Shown: positions 12,638 through 25,410, counted from the first letter of the stretch. The stretch is DNA of 64,000 nt from Pristionchus mayeri (GCA_036245805.1 BTRK01000004.1:44046907-44110906), one strand, 5' to 3'. The notes: a model not told the origin generated them from the sequence alone. Numbers and translations: made by a program.

Positions 12638-12682
12638 ATTGCAAGACTATTGATAAATTACATGATCACGCATGACAATGAT

Positions 12683-13010
12683 GGACTATTCATTCATATT
12701 TTTTAAAAAATGTATAAATCGATATTTTGAATGCCGCAATGATTCAACCTACCGTAATCTTAGTTGCGACATCACTTTGCCAGTCGGTTTCGCAACTGAG
12801 ATTACGGTAGGTTGAATCATTGCGGCATTCAAAATATCGATTTCTACATTTTTTAAAAATATGAATGAATAGTCCAGATGCGAAATTTTATGGAGAATTT
12901 TATGGAGAATCTCAAAATCTAATGGTGAAAATTTTTTGCATGCTTCCCGCAAAATCGATCCGCGGAATCCGCGGGCCGCCGCGGATGGGCAAGGCGATTA
13001 GCATGTACTG
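12683..13010. mobile_element. Relic end of the 26-34 kb element family, with a hairpin
   Basis: A hairpin has arms at 12683-12768 and 12790-12875. The tail down to 13010 ends AAGGCGATTAGCATGTACTG followed by TA, matching the terminus of the large element at 26004-34098 (one base different in the last 18). It is likely a solo or non-autonomous relative of that element. Confidence 0.6.
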
Positions 13011-13013
13011 TAC

Positions 13014-13681
13014 AGTACCATCAGATACCGTATACAACTACCGTAACCCGCTATTATCGCGAACTGACTTTATTTTCAAAAAAAATTAAAGTACCGTACC
13101 CAATTGACTCTACAGAACACCCCGATACCGTATACCACTACCGTAACCCGATTATCGCAAACTAACTTTATTTTAAAAAAGCCCCGGCACCGCCCAATTG
13201 ATTGTACAGAACTCAAGACATTACAGCAACCCAGTTCCATGGGTCAGATCCAGTTCATTGGGTCAAACATTTTTCTAAAAAAATCAAAAAAAATTGTTTC
13301 TAAAAATCCAAAATCGATCATAAAATGATTATACAGTAAAGATATATATGTTAGGATACTTTACAATAATTTATTGCTACATTTTGGATTTTTAGAAAAA
13401 ATGTTTGACCCAAGGAACTGGATCTGACCCATGGAACTGGGTTACTGTAATGTCTTGAGTACTGTACAATCGGTCGGGCATGGAGCCGGGGCTTTTAAAA
13501 AAATAAAGTTAGTTTGCGATAATCGTGGGTTACGGTAGTGGTATACGGTATCGGGGGGTACTGTAGAGTCGATTGGGTACGGTACTTTAATTTTTTGAAA
13601 ATAAAGTCAGTTCGCGATAATAGCGGGTTACGGTAGTGATATACGGTATCTACTGGTACTGTACTATCGATTGGGTACGGT
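13014..13681. mobile_element. Foldback element 3, arms of about 290 bp
   Basis: Arms at roughly 13020-13310 and 13375-13665 are inverted copies. Both contain TACCGTA and TACGGTA steps and the motif CCATGGAACTGG or its complement. No gene is seen inside. Confidence 0.75.
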
Positions 13682-13740
13682 ACTTAATCTTGACCTACCA
13701 TGACTTACAAATCGATTTTTCCATGACCCTCTTTATGCCT

Positions 13741-13772
13741 TGCGCACCGCCTCACATGTGAGGCGGTGCGCA
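13741..13772. repeat. Perfect 32-bp palindrome
   Basis: The arm TGCGCACCGCCTCACA is followed by its exact complement, with no spacer. It can extrude as a 16-bp hairpin. Function unknown. Confidence 0.9.
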
Positions 13773-13880
13773 CGCCGCCGGCGTGGACACCTATGTACAG
13801 AACGGAAAAGTATACAGAACGCATGACAATCACCTTTCTTTCATAAAGGAAAAGTATACAGAACGATTATCCGTCCCGCG

Positions 13881-14424
13881 ATGATGTATGGAAGCGAGAA
13901 CTGGGCGATGACGGTTGCATTGGAAGAAAGATTGAGTGTGGCAGAAATGAGGATGGCGCGGTGGATTTGCCGTGTCAAAATGAGAGATCGAGTAAGAAAT
14001 GAACTAGTCAGGAAGTTGCTCGGAATCGCACCAATTGTTGAGAAAGTGAGGGAGAAAAGATTGCGATGGTACGGATATATGATGAGAAGGGACCGAGATC
14101 ACCCATGCCGAAAGATCCAAATATATCAACCACCAGGGAGAAGACCAGTGGGAAGACCGAGGATGACTTGGATGAGATGCATCCGACAAGAGTTTGCAAA
14201 GAAAGGGTTGACTGAGAGACACGCACTCAATCGTGATTTGTGGAGAGAGCGAACTGCTCATCCAGACCCCGCCTAGCGTGGAGAGGAATCGACTACGGTG
14301 TTACGACTACATCGAGATGAAGAATTGAAGAAGAATCTATTTCCCTTTCGTTTCTTTCTTTTTATTGTACGACCCCTATTGTTTTCTTGTTCGACCTGGA
14401 TAAAAATGATGATGATGATGATGC
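13881..14424 (+). mobile_element. 5'-truncated non-LTR retrotransposon (LINE) tail
   Basis: An open frame at 13881-14276 reads MYGSENWAM, then RMARWICRVKMRDRVRNELV, then EKRLRWYGYMMRRD and GRRPVGRPRMTW. This is the conserved region after the reverse transcriptase fingers in many animal LINE Pol proteins. The frame ends in TAG and about 130 bases later comes a GATGATGATGATGATG tail, like the short tandem tails of RTE-type LINEs. RT and endonuclease are missing, so it is a dead 3' fragment. Confidence 0.78.
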
Positions 14425-14429
14425 CGAAC

Positions 14430-16100
14430 AGCTAATAAATTTATTTAATGTTTACATGCGTTTCAGTATATCTAACTTAAAAAAATGTGCATGAAAAAAT
14501 AGTGTACATCAAATAATACTTGTAAAAAATGGCGTTAACTTTAATTATACAATTGTAATCGACTGTTGAGTCACTACCATATTTGTGTGTGATCCTGAAG
14601 ACGTGTTAGGGGATCGAACTGATGAATGATCGTTAGGTTGGCACACATCAATTATGTTCCCTGACTCCCATTGTTCCCATTAAATCTCCACAAATCGCAA
14701 TTATACGACCCCTGTAACATATCCAGGGGCGAATTTAGTCATCTACCTACTCAGTGAGTTGTTCCCACAGTATCACACACTCATGCGGAATCTTTCTACT
14801 CAATTGCTGTCAATTGCGTAGATTCAATTTCTTCCGATGTGTCCTACTTATGCCACATGTGTTCCCTCCTGATATAGTTGGGCGGATCATTCCGATGACT
14901 AACGATCGACATCAAGTACACAACACACATGAACAAATTCATGTAATAGATTGAACTTGTGCAAGAAGGGATCATTGGTGCGACTTTGGGAGGGGTAGAT
15001 CTGAATAGTTACTAGCGCTGACGACATGACCAATAATAGCTCCATTTTTTCTAAAAAATAGAGCTTGCCTAAAGCATTAACACCTATACTGTGTGTTGTG
15101 AAGTAAGTTCAGAGTAGTCTGAAAATATTATTCCGTCCTTCTGCGATGATGAAGATAAAAAAATCCTGCTTATCAATCACTAGTTCACGTTTTAGCCGAT
15201 TTGTACTGGGCCCAGGTTAACGTGCGTTCCCATTCGGCAGTGGTTGATTGATGGCTGCGGCCGGATGATAGATAGAGATAGATACGGATGATGATAGATA
15301 CGGATGATAGATAGATCTCACTCTCATTTTCTTTAACTCTCTCATCACTCCGTTCTCTAGAATGTGCACAAGTCGTAGTGCACAACATGAAGATGCTGAA
15401 GCAAGGATATATTTTCTTGGAAATGAGTTCAGATTTCCAGGAATGTGTGTTGGATTGGTCGCCCATGTGTCAAATGTGTGCCCATGTTGCAACTTCCTAC
15501 TAGACATTTGACACAGTGCTCGATCTCTGCCTCTCTCCATGTCTCTATCTCTCATGTTCTATCTGCCAAGCCCGACATACGAGAGAATGAGCAATTTGAG
15601 AGAGAGCGAGGTGATTGTTCAGACAACGGGGAGGGAGTTAAGAGAAAATCAGGCAGAGTCAGGCCGTGAGTTTCAACAGTTGTCCATAGACATGCCGAGC
15701 AGAGGCTGGAAAGAGCACTGGGTGAGTAACGTTGATTTTTACTTGTAACCAACATATTTCTATCATAATCTACTGGTTCTCAAGATCCGTTGAGTTACGA
15801 TCTAAAACTCGGCATTACGTAAGCGATGTGAATTTCGTTAAAAAAAATAATGCTTAAGCAGCCGATTGTAGGCGATGCTTATCTTCATTTGCCTCGTCAA
15901 TCTGCTCTGGCTGCTTCACTGAAATGCTATTGCACAGGTGCTAATGATCGAAATTCGAATCTTCATTAATCATCCTATCACGAGATGTACAAAATGAACA
16001 GAACTTATAGTATCGTTTTTCGAACTATAAAAGGCACAATTTATAAAAGGCACTTCACAATTCAATCAGTTATACTACCAGGATTAATAGAAAGAAGGAG
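14430..16100. other. Intergenic stretch with F-box relic and simple repeats
   Basis: At 14856-14912 a piece of F-box-like exon 1 survives (VFPPDIVGRIIPMTNDR) with no other exons. At 15265-15316 GATA/GATG-type simple sequence occurs. A block near 15358-15400 (CTAGAATGTGC then GTAGTGCACA) recurs near 9505-9545, so it is a dispersed repeat. Nothing else is supported. Confidence 0.5.
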
Positions 16101-16129
16101 ATCGAAATCAACGACAACATTCATTTCAG

Positions 16130-16987
16130 TTTCCGATATTCGTAGGGATAGCGTTTGCCGGTGTTTCGTGTAGAATTGTTCTGATCAATTCCATCTGTGA
16201 AAAACAATTACGGAAAACAAAATTTATCACTATTTCAGATAACGACTGCGTGCCTTACGGTGCCTGCGAAGGAAATGCCTGCATGGTTGGCATACTGAAG
16301 GAGAACAGCCAGGTTGGCTGGGCATGATATTGGATTGTCATCCCACACTCTGATTTTTGATTAGTGACACTTTCTGGTAAAATATTAGGAAAAAATACAA
16401 TTTATACTTCGCAATTCGAATCTTAAATGTCGGCTTGTCCTAGATTTGTGTTTTCGTAAAATTTGCGCACGTTGTTACGTCAGTACGTCATGTATTCTGT
16501 CTCACACAAACGAAATGGCCGATTCGCTTCGGACATTAATTCAAGGAACTCGCATAGATATCTCAGCAGACGTGATATGTGTTTTCGTTAATATAGTCCT
16601 TCTCACATCTCATTGGACAAAATAGTGTCAGATGTGATTCCAATACAAACACAAAGAAGTAAAAACAAGGTATTATATATAGTGCTTCTTTTCAGGTGAT
16701 CAGGTATTGCGGTAGTCATACGATTGGATGCTTCAAGTAAGTTACTATATTTAAATGAAAGTTGGACGAGTTGTTTCAATTATTTCCCAGGAAATATGGC
16801 TAAGACACCAATGACTTCCATGGCTTACTAATCATCATTGCATTTTTAGAAAAATTTAAAAATTACAAAAATAAAAATTAATACAAGGTCGAATTTCAGG
16901 AACGTCGATGACAAGTGGTCGGCTCTGTGTGCGTGTGAGGATCACTTTTGCAACACGTTTTCGTACATCAGACAAAATATTGTGTGA
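16130..16987 (+). CDS. Small secreted cysteine-rich protein, Ly6/uPAR-like
   Basis: Exons 16130-16169, 16239-16312, 16696-16736 and 16900-16987 join in phase. The first holds a hydrophobic stretch (FPIFVGIAFAGVS) that fits a signal peptide end; the Met is in an unidentified upstream exon. The mature part has regularly spaced cysteines: NDCVPYGACEGNAC, RYCGSHTIGCF, then LCACEDHFCN near the C-terminus. The closing CxCxxxxCN pattern is typical of the three-finger (Ly6/activin receptor) fold, common in secreted or surface nematode proteins. Ligand and role are unknown. The family call rests on cysteine pattern only. Confidence 0.68.
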
Positions 16988-17435
16988 TTGTGTTGTATAA
17001 TCGATTTTTTTGGTAAATTCAAACGTATGATTATTATGGTTCCTTGAGCGTTACGTTTTGATAATGTTGATAATTCAACATATTATAAATACGTTACTGA
17101 ATCTCCTCCGCAGTGTCATTTTCAGGGTTGCGAAATGTTATTCATGAATCCCCTCGAGTCAAGGGTTTATGTCAATGGAGTTTTCACAAATATATCTAAA
17201 GAAATGATGATATTAACAAGAAAATAAATATATAAAGGAAATTATTTATCAACGTCCGCTCCTCGTATCATACGGACTGCTAATACAATCGGCTAGTTGA
17301 GTGTTTATAGCTCAAGTAGATATATGCACTGAATAGAGTGCGTATCTCCAATCGTTTTCTCGTAATTTCCCACTCTCTTTCACGTTCGAGAGTATAACTT
17401 ATTTTCAATTTCCCGTTTAAAGTTGTGTGCTAGGG

Positions 17436-17574
17436 ATGGATTCACAGAACACATCTGGAATTATGTATTCTAATAAGTTGTATTTTTTCCGGTTGTATTG
17501 TAGCTAGCGACGGGGAGTGGTATTTACCAATTTATCCAGAAAATGAACAATTAAATAAACTAAGAGGACGTTGA
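17436..17574 (+). CDS. Micro-ORF of about 31 residues, segment copy I
   Basis: Two exons, 17436-17464 and 17508-17574, join in phase across a 43-base intron (gtattc ... ttgtagctag). The end reads DGEWYLPIYPENEQLN. A paralogous ORF at 34183-34290 keeps the core (WEWFSPIYPEDD) and the same place, about 120 bases before the stop of the convergent cullin copy. Conservation between copies argues for a real peptide or a remnant exon of a lost gene. No family recognised. Confidence 0.4.
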
Positions 17575-17689
17575 AAAAACGAGCGTGAGAATTACTGGGG
17601 TCACCTGCATATGAGTGCACTACTAAAATAAGGACGATATAATAACGTCATAGCATGTTTTAAATAATTCAGGACGAATATTGGAGATA

Positions 17690-19489
17690 TTATTTGGATC
17701 CATTTGGCAACTCTAAGATTGGAGTAACAACTTTGGCAGTTTCGGTGCTGGTAGCATCATTAACTACATCGATCCCAAGCTCGGCTGGAAAGTTAACTAT
17801 TTGCACAACTTTATTCAACCAATTGCGGCTGGTATATCCTCAATGTGATTCGGTTGGTCATAAGTTCGATAAGCGATACCACGAACTTTCCATTCTGTGC
17901 CCTCTCTCGCCAATCAAGAGAGAGTGTAGAATGGTTTGATCATGGAATCGTTTCTCGAAGTCTAGTTGGTGTTAAAGAAACAAAATATTGGAGGATATCT
18001 GACCGAAGCAATCGACAACTCCCTTGATGAGCGCAGAATGTGTGGAGACTCCTTGCCTCTCCATCTCGATCAGATCGACTAATTCCTTTCTGATACTCGT
18101 CACCATGAGGTCCTCCAGAATTTGCTTCCAAGTCGCCAGACAAAGCTGCAGATAAGCGTTATCATAGAACACAATGTAGGGAAAAGGTGCAGGAAAAGTT
18201 ATTTCATGCCAAGGGAATTAAAAGTCATCTAGAGGAACTGTATGTGGCAGAGTTACATTTCGATAGCTAAAATATTTTACGTACACCTGAATTTTGGACG
18301 GTTTAGCATGCTGCAGATACACATCTAACTCGGTTCGATGTGAAATTAGGGATGCATCACACAGTTTCTAACATTCATTGATATCCTATGGTTGTGCATA
18401 ACAAATTGTTGAAAAGTCAAAAATAACTGTTTTGATGACGTAGAAAGTGTTATTTCCAGCCGCATGTTGTTTCTTAATCCAAGATTGAGATACCCGAAGA
18501 TCCCATCCGCAACCTGGGTGAACCGGATTATAGCACAGGAAAGACGCCATAGCTCATTATTAGCTTATGTGTACTCTGAAATACAGGGATGAATGTACTC
18601 ACAATAGAGTATCGTCTGAACTGTCCCCATTGCATTTTGAAGTAGCTCAGTTGGTCCTCCCCATTACGCATTTGACACTCCTAGAGGAAAGATCATTTAA
18701 AGTTGAGATGATTAAAAATTTCGTCGAATGAAGATAAAATGTATGCAATAGAATAGCTCAACTCGCCTTCAGAATACCCTCAACGTGATTCTTGATGTAT
18801 GCGGACAACTTGGTGTACAGCTCGGCACTGACAAAGTCACAGACTTTGTTCACGTGATCGTTCTGTAACAATTATTGATCATATTGACCAATTGCGATCA
18901 AAACAAAGTTCAAGCAAGTTCGTGTCGAAAGGTTTGCAACTAGGTAGGATGATATCCAAAAATAGTATCAATTCCTCGTAAATTCGTGACAGTGACAGCT
19001 TAAGCTGTGCAGAAAACAAAAATGTGATACTGGCGTAGGGCCGTTTTTAAGTATTCACTGGAGTCCTCTTATTGGAAATTTTTGTTCTAATTTCAGTTAT
19101 GTTGCATTCACGCTATATATGACATGATATATGACACATATCTGAAAAGGGTACAAAAAATTTCCAATAAACAAAACCTAGTATTCACCTTATTATTTCT
19201 CTGGTAGGCCGCCCTGAGTTTATTGATGTCTTCCGGATGCGAAATGTCTTCTTCCATGAGAATCGTAACCAAGCAGCAGCAGTCGTAGACAGTCCTTAAT
19301 AATAATATAATAACATTATTATTAAAAAGGGTATTGTAATGATTACGAATGTGCCAAAGTGACTCACGTTTGCAACTGCATGTATCTCTGAGGAGTGATG
19401 GGTTCATTGCTGTATATTTGGCTTAACCCGGCCTCCAGCTTTTGCCAGATCTCAACGCTTGCCGAGTGTCCGATTTTCTCTTGAGCCAT
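17690..19489 (-). pseudogene. Cullin N-terminal fragment, copy I
   Basis: Minus-strand exons 19489-19368, 19294-19189, 18862-18767, 18680-18603, 18513-18428, 18145-18004 and 17784-17690. Landmarks match the first repeats of a CUL1-type cullin: WQKLEAGLSQIYSNE, ITPQRYMQL, VSAELYTKLSAYIKNHV, ADGIFGYLN, TWKQILEDL and ALIKGVVDCF then AELGID. Cullins are about 770 residues and scaffold SCF ubiquitin ligases; this covers only about 245 residues and ends in TAA, without the RBX1-binding domain or neddylation site. The fifth exon is 86 bases, not a multiple of three, and its two halves are in different frames. The third intron starts with GC (GC-AG). A pseudogene or truncated paralogue. Confidence 0.75.
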
Positions 19490-19699
19490 CCTGGAATTGA
19501 TTGCATTCCATTACAATACTTTGGAATCAAGCTAACAATATGTAATCGACTAGGAGAAGTAAATATATCGTATGAACACGAAGAGGTACAGTCGCCCAGT
19601 CTCACTAATTACTACTACCTTGAAAATAAATGAACATGACGCCCGGATTGTTAAGATAGAACAGATACAATATAAATAAATTATTGAATTATTGAAAGC

Positions 19700-21760
19700 C
19701 TTGCTCATGTATCGATGGAACAAGAGGAAGTAAAAGTCGGTCTCAAGTGGATTTGAAGTAAATGTAGGATATACGATGAAAGAGGGCAAGTAAGAGAAGA
19801 ACCAGCCAAACAATGTTGTGAAGAATGTAATATGAAAGAATAAAATGCATGCTGAAATTGGGCGGAGCAATGCTACGGCATTCTCGCGCGTTCTACACGC
19901 ATTTATATTCGAATATTTAAGTTTTTTCGAATTGACCTCAGCTACGTCATTCACGGAAATTCAGGATTGCCAGAAGGGAAGACCTCTCTATCATTACCAG
20001 AGAGGGGTCGATTCAGAATGGACGGGTCCGACACTGCTCTGAGTATCAAGCTATTGAGAGGATTGGTTTACCGGTCAAATTTTCCTGGCTTTACGCGCGC
20101 TCATGATAGCTAAGATTACAAGAGTCGGATACCAAGCTAGGATGTAATCGATATTAAAAATTCAATATATGAATCAGCTGAACGAGAGCACGCTACAGTT
20201 ACGCAATGTCTTACTAGTAGATACAAGAGTTCTTAGTTCTGGTAATATCTAGGTATTAGAATCTGCACTTCGAGAGATTGGGAAATTCCCGAAATATGAT
20301 ACGAACTAAAGGGGCTACTACCTAGATATGAAATGTCGAATAAAGATATATCGAATAGGTGCAAAAGAAAGGAGTTAGTAAACGATTGGAGACATTGCAT
20401 ATGTTTCGGAATTAAATGGGAGTGACTGAAACTCAGAAGCTAGTAGATTGTAAGCAAATGTATTCAGAGGTATAAGTGGCAAAGTGAAAGAGGTATCAAC
20501 CAATCAATGTTGTAAGGAATGTAATATGAAACAAGAATACACAGAATTTAAACTCGAGCGCTAGTTAATTGTACGCAAATGAATTCAGATGTAGGATAGA
20601 CTATGGACGTGAGCTAAGTGAGAGAGGAACTAGCCAAACAATGTTGTGAAGAATGTAATATGGACTAACAACATGAATTCGAAGGGCGGAGAAATGTTAC
20701 GGCATTTTCGCGCGTGCTACACGCATTTATATTCGAATATTCAAATTATTTTCGAATAGAACTCAGCTACGCCATTCACAAAATATCAGCACTGCCAGAG
20801 GGGATCATCTCTCCATTCTTACGAGAGGATCGTGTAAGTGGAAGGGTCCGACACTTTCCTCATACCTATAATCTCCTCCTCTTTACGTACTATCTCCTCT
20901 ATTAAGCTAGCATGGTCTGCAAGGGGGAATCGGCAAAAATCAATGAAGGGAAATATGAAGTACGCAACTGATGAATTTGTATTTGAATGTATATCAATCC
21001 CTCTAAGCTAATGGAACTGGTGAGAGAAAATGACCAATATCAAGTCAAAATATATTACTATGAAGACTAAGGAGCAAGTTAACGTAATGTGATCGATGAG
21101 GTGAAGTTGCACGTAAGTGAGAATGGCCACAAAACCGTCACACAATATATTAAAAATGTATTAATATGCTAAACATTTGCTACTAAATGGAAAATAAATT
21201 AACATGACATCACAAAAAAGAAAAAAGGCAAAATAAATTATTAATGCATTGTTTAATTGCATTGCAAATGATTCGAGGGAGTGGGGGGGGGGGGGTTGCG
21301 CTAGTTGATCGTAAGCAAATCTATTCTGAGGAAGGACAGACAATGAAAGACGAAAAGTGAGAGCGGGACCAACCAATCATGTTGTGAGGATTGTAATATG
21401 AACTATCAAAATGAATGCTGGCATTAGAAAAGCGGAAAAATGTTACGACATTTTAGTGCGTGCTACACGCATTTATATTCGAATATCCAAATTATTTTCG
21501 AATTGACCTCAGCTTCGCCATTCACAAAATAGCAGCGCTGCCAGAGGGGAAGACATCTACATCCTTACCAGGAAAGGCTCGGGTCAGAGTGGAAGGGTCC
21601 GACGCTCTCCTGAGTCCTAAACCTTCCTCCTCTCTGGCGCGCTCCCTCTCTCAAGAGGAGCAACGGTCTGACTCTCTTCAGATTGCACGCTCTCTCGTAT
21701 CTCTGACCGGCGAGAGAGCGGGCAAACTGAAGAAAGTCAGACCATTGATCCTCAAGCGAT
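19700..21760. repeat. Tandem upstream modules, segment copy I (three units)
   Basis: Three diverged units share ACGCATTTATATTCGAATAT (at 19897, 20721 and 21467), followed by GACCTCAGCTACGCCATTCAC-like and CTGCCAGAGG blocks, and preceded by CCAAACAATGTTGTGA. Spacing is 824 and 746 bases. They lie upstream of the cullin fragment. The last unit ends in a CTCTCTC hairpin (21660-21750). No coding sequence is supported within. Confidence 0.65.
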
Positions 21761-22480
21761 AATGAAATGGGGAAATGGGCAAAATTCAGTGGACGGAAGG
21801 ATAGTGAAGTGGCAAGCTGTTGGATTTGCATTTAACCGATAATCAAGCCCTCTCCTGCTAATCACAACGGTGAGACTCATGCCGTTTAAAAAGTCAAGAA
21901 GATTTTGGGTCATGGATTTCGCTGAAACCAAACATACCCAATTCGAATTTCGGCCAAGCACCTTGCGTACACATTTGAGAAACACATTCAATAATAGCAT
22001 GAATCATGAATACAAATCGGATAAATTAATTAGTGTATATTTATTAATCTCAAACAATGACTTTGCCGATGATTTTGGATTTGTCAAAAATGATGGGAAG
22101 TGGATTGAAGAACGAGAGAACGTAGGTTGCACCAGCTTCGTATAGAACTTGGATTGTCTGAAACTGATTTTTTGTCTTGTCTTGATTGCCCGATTACCTC
22201 AAACTGTTGGGTGGTTGTACCAGATGTGCACGCGTGCGATAAGTCTTGGTTACAGATAATATCTGCTCGTTTCCCTTCCCTGAAAATATACGCTTCACTA
22301 ACTAGACTTTTTCCCTAACAGTTTGCCACTGAAGATTTCCATTTAGATCGCAACAAAAAGATAACTCACACTTCGAGAAACCATACCACGATCTCTTCGT
22401 TGTATGTATTGTCTGGTCACTCAACTGGTTAAGCGAACGGTGATAACACATAGAAGAAGGCCCGTTTCTCGAACTCAAAC

Positions 22481-22937
22481 TCACACGTATGGGTCTGTGT
22501 AGACGTACATGGATGTTGAAGTGTTGCTCGGGAGGGAAATATCATATCTCCCAGTGATATACATGTACTTCGGTATTACGATAGGCTGCTCATACTCGAC
22601 GCCCAGATTGTCCAACTTGATCAACACCTCTTCCCCTTTTCCAAGATCGCGGGATATCCCCAAGATTGTCCAGGAATGTTGACGTTTGAAGTGACGCCAT
22701 TGATTCTCACTTGAATCTGTGATTTTATTCATTTATCACACTCTAAAATTATCATGATACAGAGATAACCTAACATGTATCAAGACATGAAAAACTGTGA
22801 ATAGTTTGTGAAGTCTACCCCTATTATAACTTTGATAGTTACTGGCAACATACGGTGATGGCACTTTTGTAATTCCGAACTTCGACTTTCCAGCAGTAGG
22901 TTGAACCGAGAAGAAGAAGGAAGACAGGTAACTTCAT
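22481..22937 (-). pseudogene. Small secreted protein gene with one frameshift
   Basis: Exon 1 (22937-22854) begins MKLPVFLLLLGSTYCW, a clear signal peptide, and ends in a GT donor. Exon 2 (from 22716) opens in phase with IQVRINGVTSNVNIPGQSWG but then shifts frame in an A/G-rich run near 22625. The new frame continues EEVLIKLDNLGVEY and PKYMYITGRYDISLP to a TGA at 22481. One missing or extra base explains this: a real lesion or a sequence error. Mature length is about 110 residues. Family not recognised. A TATA-like TATAAAAG lies near 22990, and the upstream block is duplicated at 25782-25870. Confidence 0.55.
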
Positions 22938-23271
22938 CTTGAAGTGGTGAAGAAGACTGGTTTATCGCGGTTCGAACAGACTTTTATAGTAGTGTTTCGG
23001 ACGCGCTCTCAAACTTTTCGTCGCTTTCTTCCGATTTGTCGACGAAATGTTGTCATCAGTGATATCTTTATCCTATATTGCGCCGAATGAACCGAATCCT
23101 TGAACCGCTTTCACGTTATCTCGAGTGCATCTCAATATTGCACGCTGCGATAGATAACGAGAATCACAATGACCAAGACTAGAATCGAAACTTCTCTGTC
23201 TAAGAAGTCCTTCAGAACTGTATCGCCCCATTACTGTATGATACATTAAATTTCAAAGGCCAGGCATTGGA

Positions 23272-23675
23272 GTTTGGTACCAGTTGTATGCATGAAAATA
23301 TAATTGTAAGCGACTGGTCAGAGCCTGCTTAAAACGTTGTAAAAGGCTCACGCTGCGGGGAGTGAGAGCATGGTTGGGAAGCATTTTTGAATAAATTCAG
23401 CATGGAATGTCAGTCAATCACGTTTGGTACCAGTTGTATGCATGAAAATATAATTGTAAGCGACTGGTGAGAGCCTGCTTAAAACGTTGTAAAAGGCTCA
23501 CGCTGCGGGGAGTGAGAGCATGGTTGGGAAGCATTTTTGAATAAATTCAGCATGGAATGTCAGTCAATCACGTTTGGTACCAGTTGTATGCATGAAAATA
23601 TAATTGTAAGCGACTGGCGAGAGCCTGCTTAAAACGTTGTAAAAGGCTCACGCTACGGGGAGTGAGAGCAGGATG
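23272..23675. repeat. Tandem repeat, 150-bp unit, about 2.7 copies
   Basis: Units start at 23272, 23422 and 23572 with GTTTGGTACCAGTTGTATGC and are almost identical; the third is truncated after GTGAGAGCA. Array of recent origin directly before the satellite block. Confidence 0.92.
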
Positions 23676-23719
23676 GGATGATTTTACAACATCGAGAGAG
23701 TATATGGTATGGTGCCATA

Positions 23720-25410
23720 AGACAGTGGTGTGTGGTGGGATGAGGGTATGTGCATTTAACTTTTCTGTGATTTAGTAAATCACACCATGGTGCGTGGTGT
23801 GGTATACGGTAGCGTGCATTTAACTTTTTTTCTGCGATTTAGTAAATCACACCATGGTGCGTGGTGTGGTGGGTTACGGTAGCGTGCATTTAAGTTTTCT
23901 GCGATTTAGTAAATCATACCATGGTGTGTGGTGTGGTGGGTTACGGTAGCGTGCATTTAAGTTTTCTGCGATTTAGTAAATCACACCATGGTGCGTGGTG
24001 TGGTATACGGTAGAGTGCATTTAACTTTTCTGCGATTTAGTAAATCACACAAGGGGGTGTGGTGTGGTGGGTTACGATAGCGTGCATTTAAGTTTTCTGC
24101 GATTTAGTAAATCACACCATGGTGTGTGGTGTGGTGGGTTACGGTAGCGTGCATTTAAGTTTTCTGCGATTTAGTAAATCATACCATGGTGTGTGTTGTG
24201 GTATACGGTAGCGTGCATTTCAGTTTTCTGCTATTTAGTAAATCACACCTTCGTGTGTGGTGCGTTGAGTTACGGTAGCGAGCATTTAACTTTTCTGCGA
24301 TTTAGTAAATCACACCATGGTGCGTGGTGTGGTGGGTTACGGTAGCGTGCATTTAAGTTTTCTGCGATTTAGTAAATCACACCATGGTGCGTGGTGTGGT
24401 GGGTTACGGTAGCGTGCATTTAAGTTTTCTGCGATTTAGTAAATCATACCATGGTGTGTGGTGTGGTGGGTTACGGTAGCGTGCATTTAAGTTTTCTGCG
24501 ATTTAGTAAATCACACCATGGTGCGTGGTGTGGTATACGGTAGCGTGCATTTAACTTTTTTTCTGCGATTTAGTAAATCACACCATGGTGCGTGGTGTGG
24601 TGGGTTACGGTAGCGTGCATTTAAGTTTTCTGCGATTTAGTAAATCATACCATGGTGTGTGGTGTGGTGGGTTACGGTAGCGTGCATTTAAGTTTTCTGC
24701 GATTTAGTAAATCACACCATGGTGCGTGGTGTGGTATACGGTAGAGTGCATTTAACTTTTCTGCGATTTAGTAAATCACACAAGGGGGTGTGGTGTGGTG
24801 GGTTACGATAGCGTGCATTTAAGTTTTCTGCGATTTAGTAAATCACACCATGGTGTGTGGTGTGGTGGGTTACGGTAGCGTGCATTTAAGTTTTCTGCGA
24901 TTTAGTAAATCATACCATGGTGTGTGTTGTGGTATACGGTAGCGTGCATTTCAGTTTTCTGCTATTTAGTAAATCACACCTTCGTGTGTGGTGCGTTGAG
25001 TTACGGTAGCGAGCATTTAACTTTTCTGCGATTTAGTAAATCACACCATGGTGCGTGGTGTGGTGGGTTACGGTAGCGTGCATTTAAGTTTTCTGCGATT
25101 TAGTAAATCATACCATGGTGTGTGGTGTGGTGGGTTACGGTAGCGTGCATTTAAGTTTTCTGCGATTTAGTAAATCACACCATGGTGCGTGGTGTGGTAT
25201 ACGGTAGCGTGCATTTAACTTTTCTGCGATTTAGTAAATCACACCATGGTGCGTGGTGTGGGTATACTGTAGCGTGCATTTAACTTTTCTGCGATTAAGT
25301 AAATCACACCATGGTGCGTGGTGAGGTGGGTGGTGCGCAGAGTGCATTTGAAGTTTCTGTGATTTGACAAAATGCACCATGGTGTTTCGGTATACGGTAG
25401 TCATGAGTCT
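23720..25410. repeat. Minisatellite array with 731-bp higher-order period
   Basis: About 26 units of roughly 60-67 bp built on GCATTTAAGTTTTCTGCGAT, TTAGTAAATCACACCATGGT and GTGGTGGGTTACGGTAGC. Rare variants such as AAGGGGGTGTGG (24051 and 24782) and CCTTCGTGTGTGG (24248 and 24979) recur exactly 731 bases apart, showing that an eleven-or-so-unit block was duplicated as a whole. No gene inside. Confidence 0.93.

Noticed and set aside
17690..19489. Functional full cullin
   Set aside because: Only the N-terminal third is present, one exon shifts frame and the C-terminal RBX1 and neddylation region is missing.
23720..25410. CRISPR-like array
   Set aside because: Units are contiguous without unique spacers and the genome is eukaryotic; it is a minisatellite.
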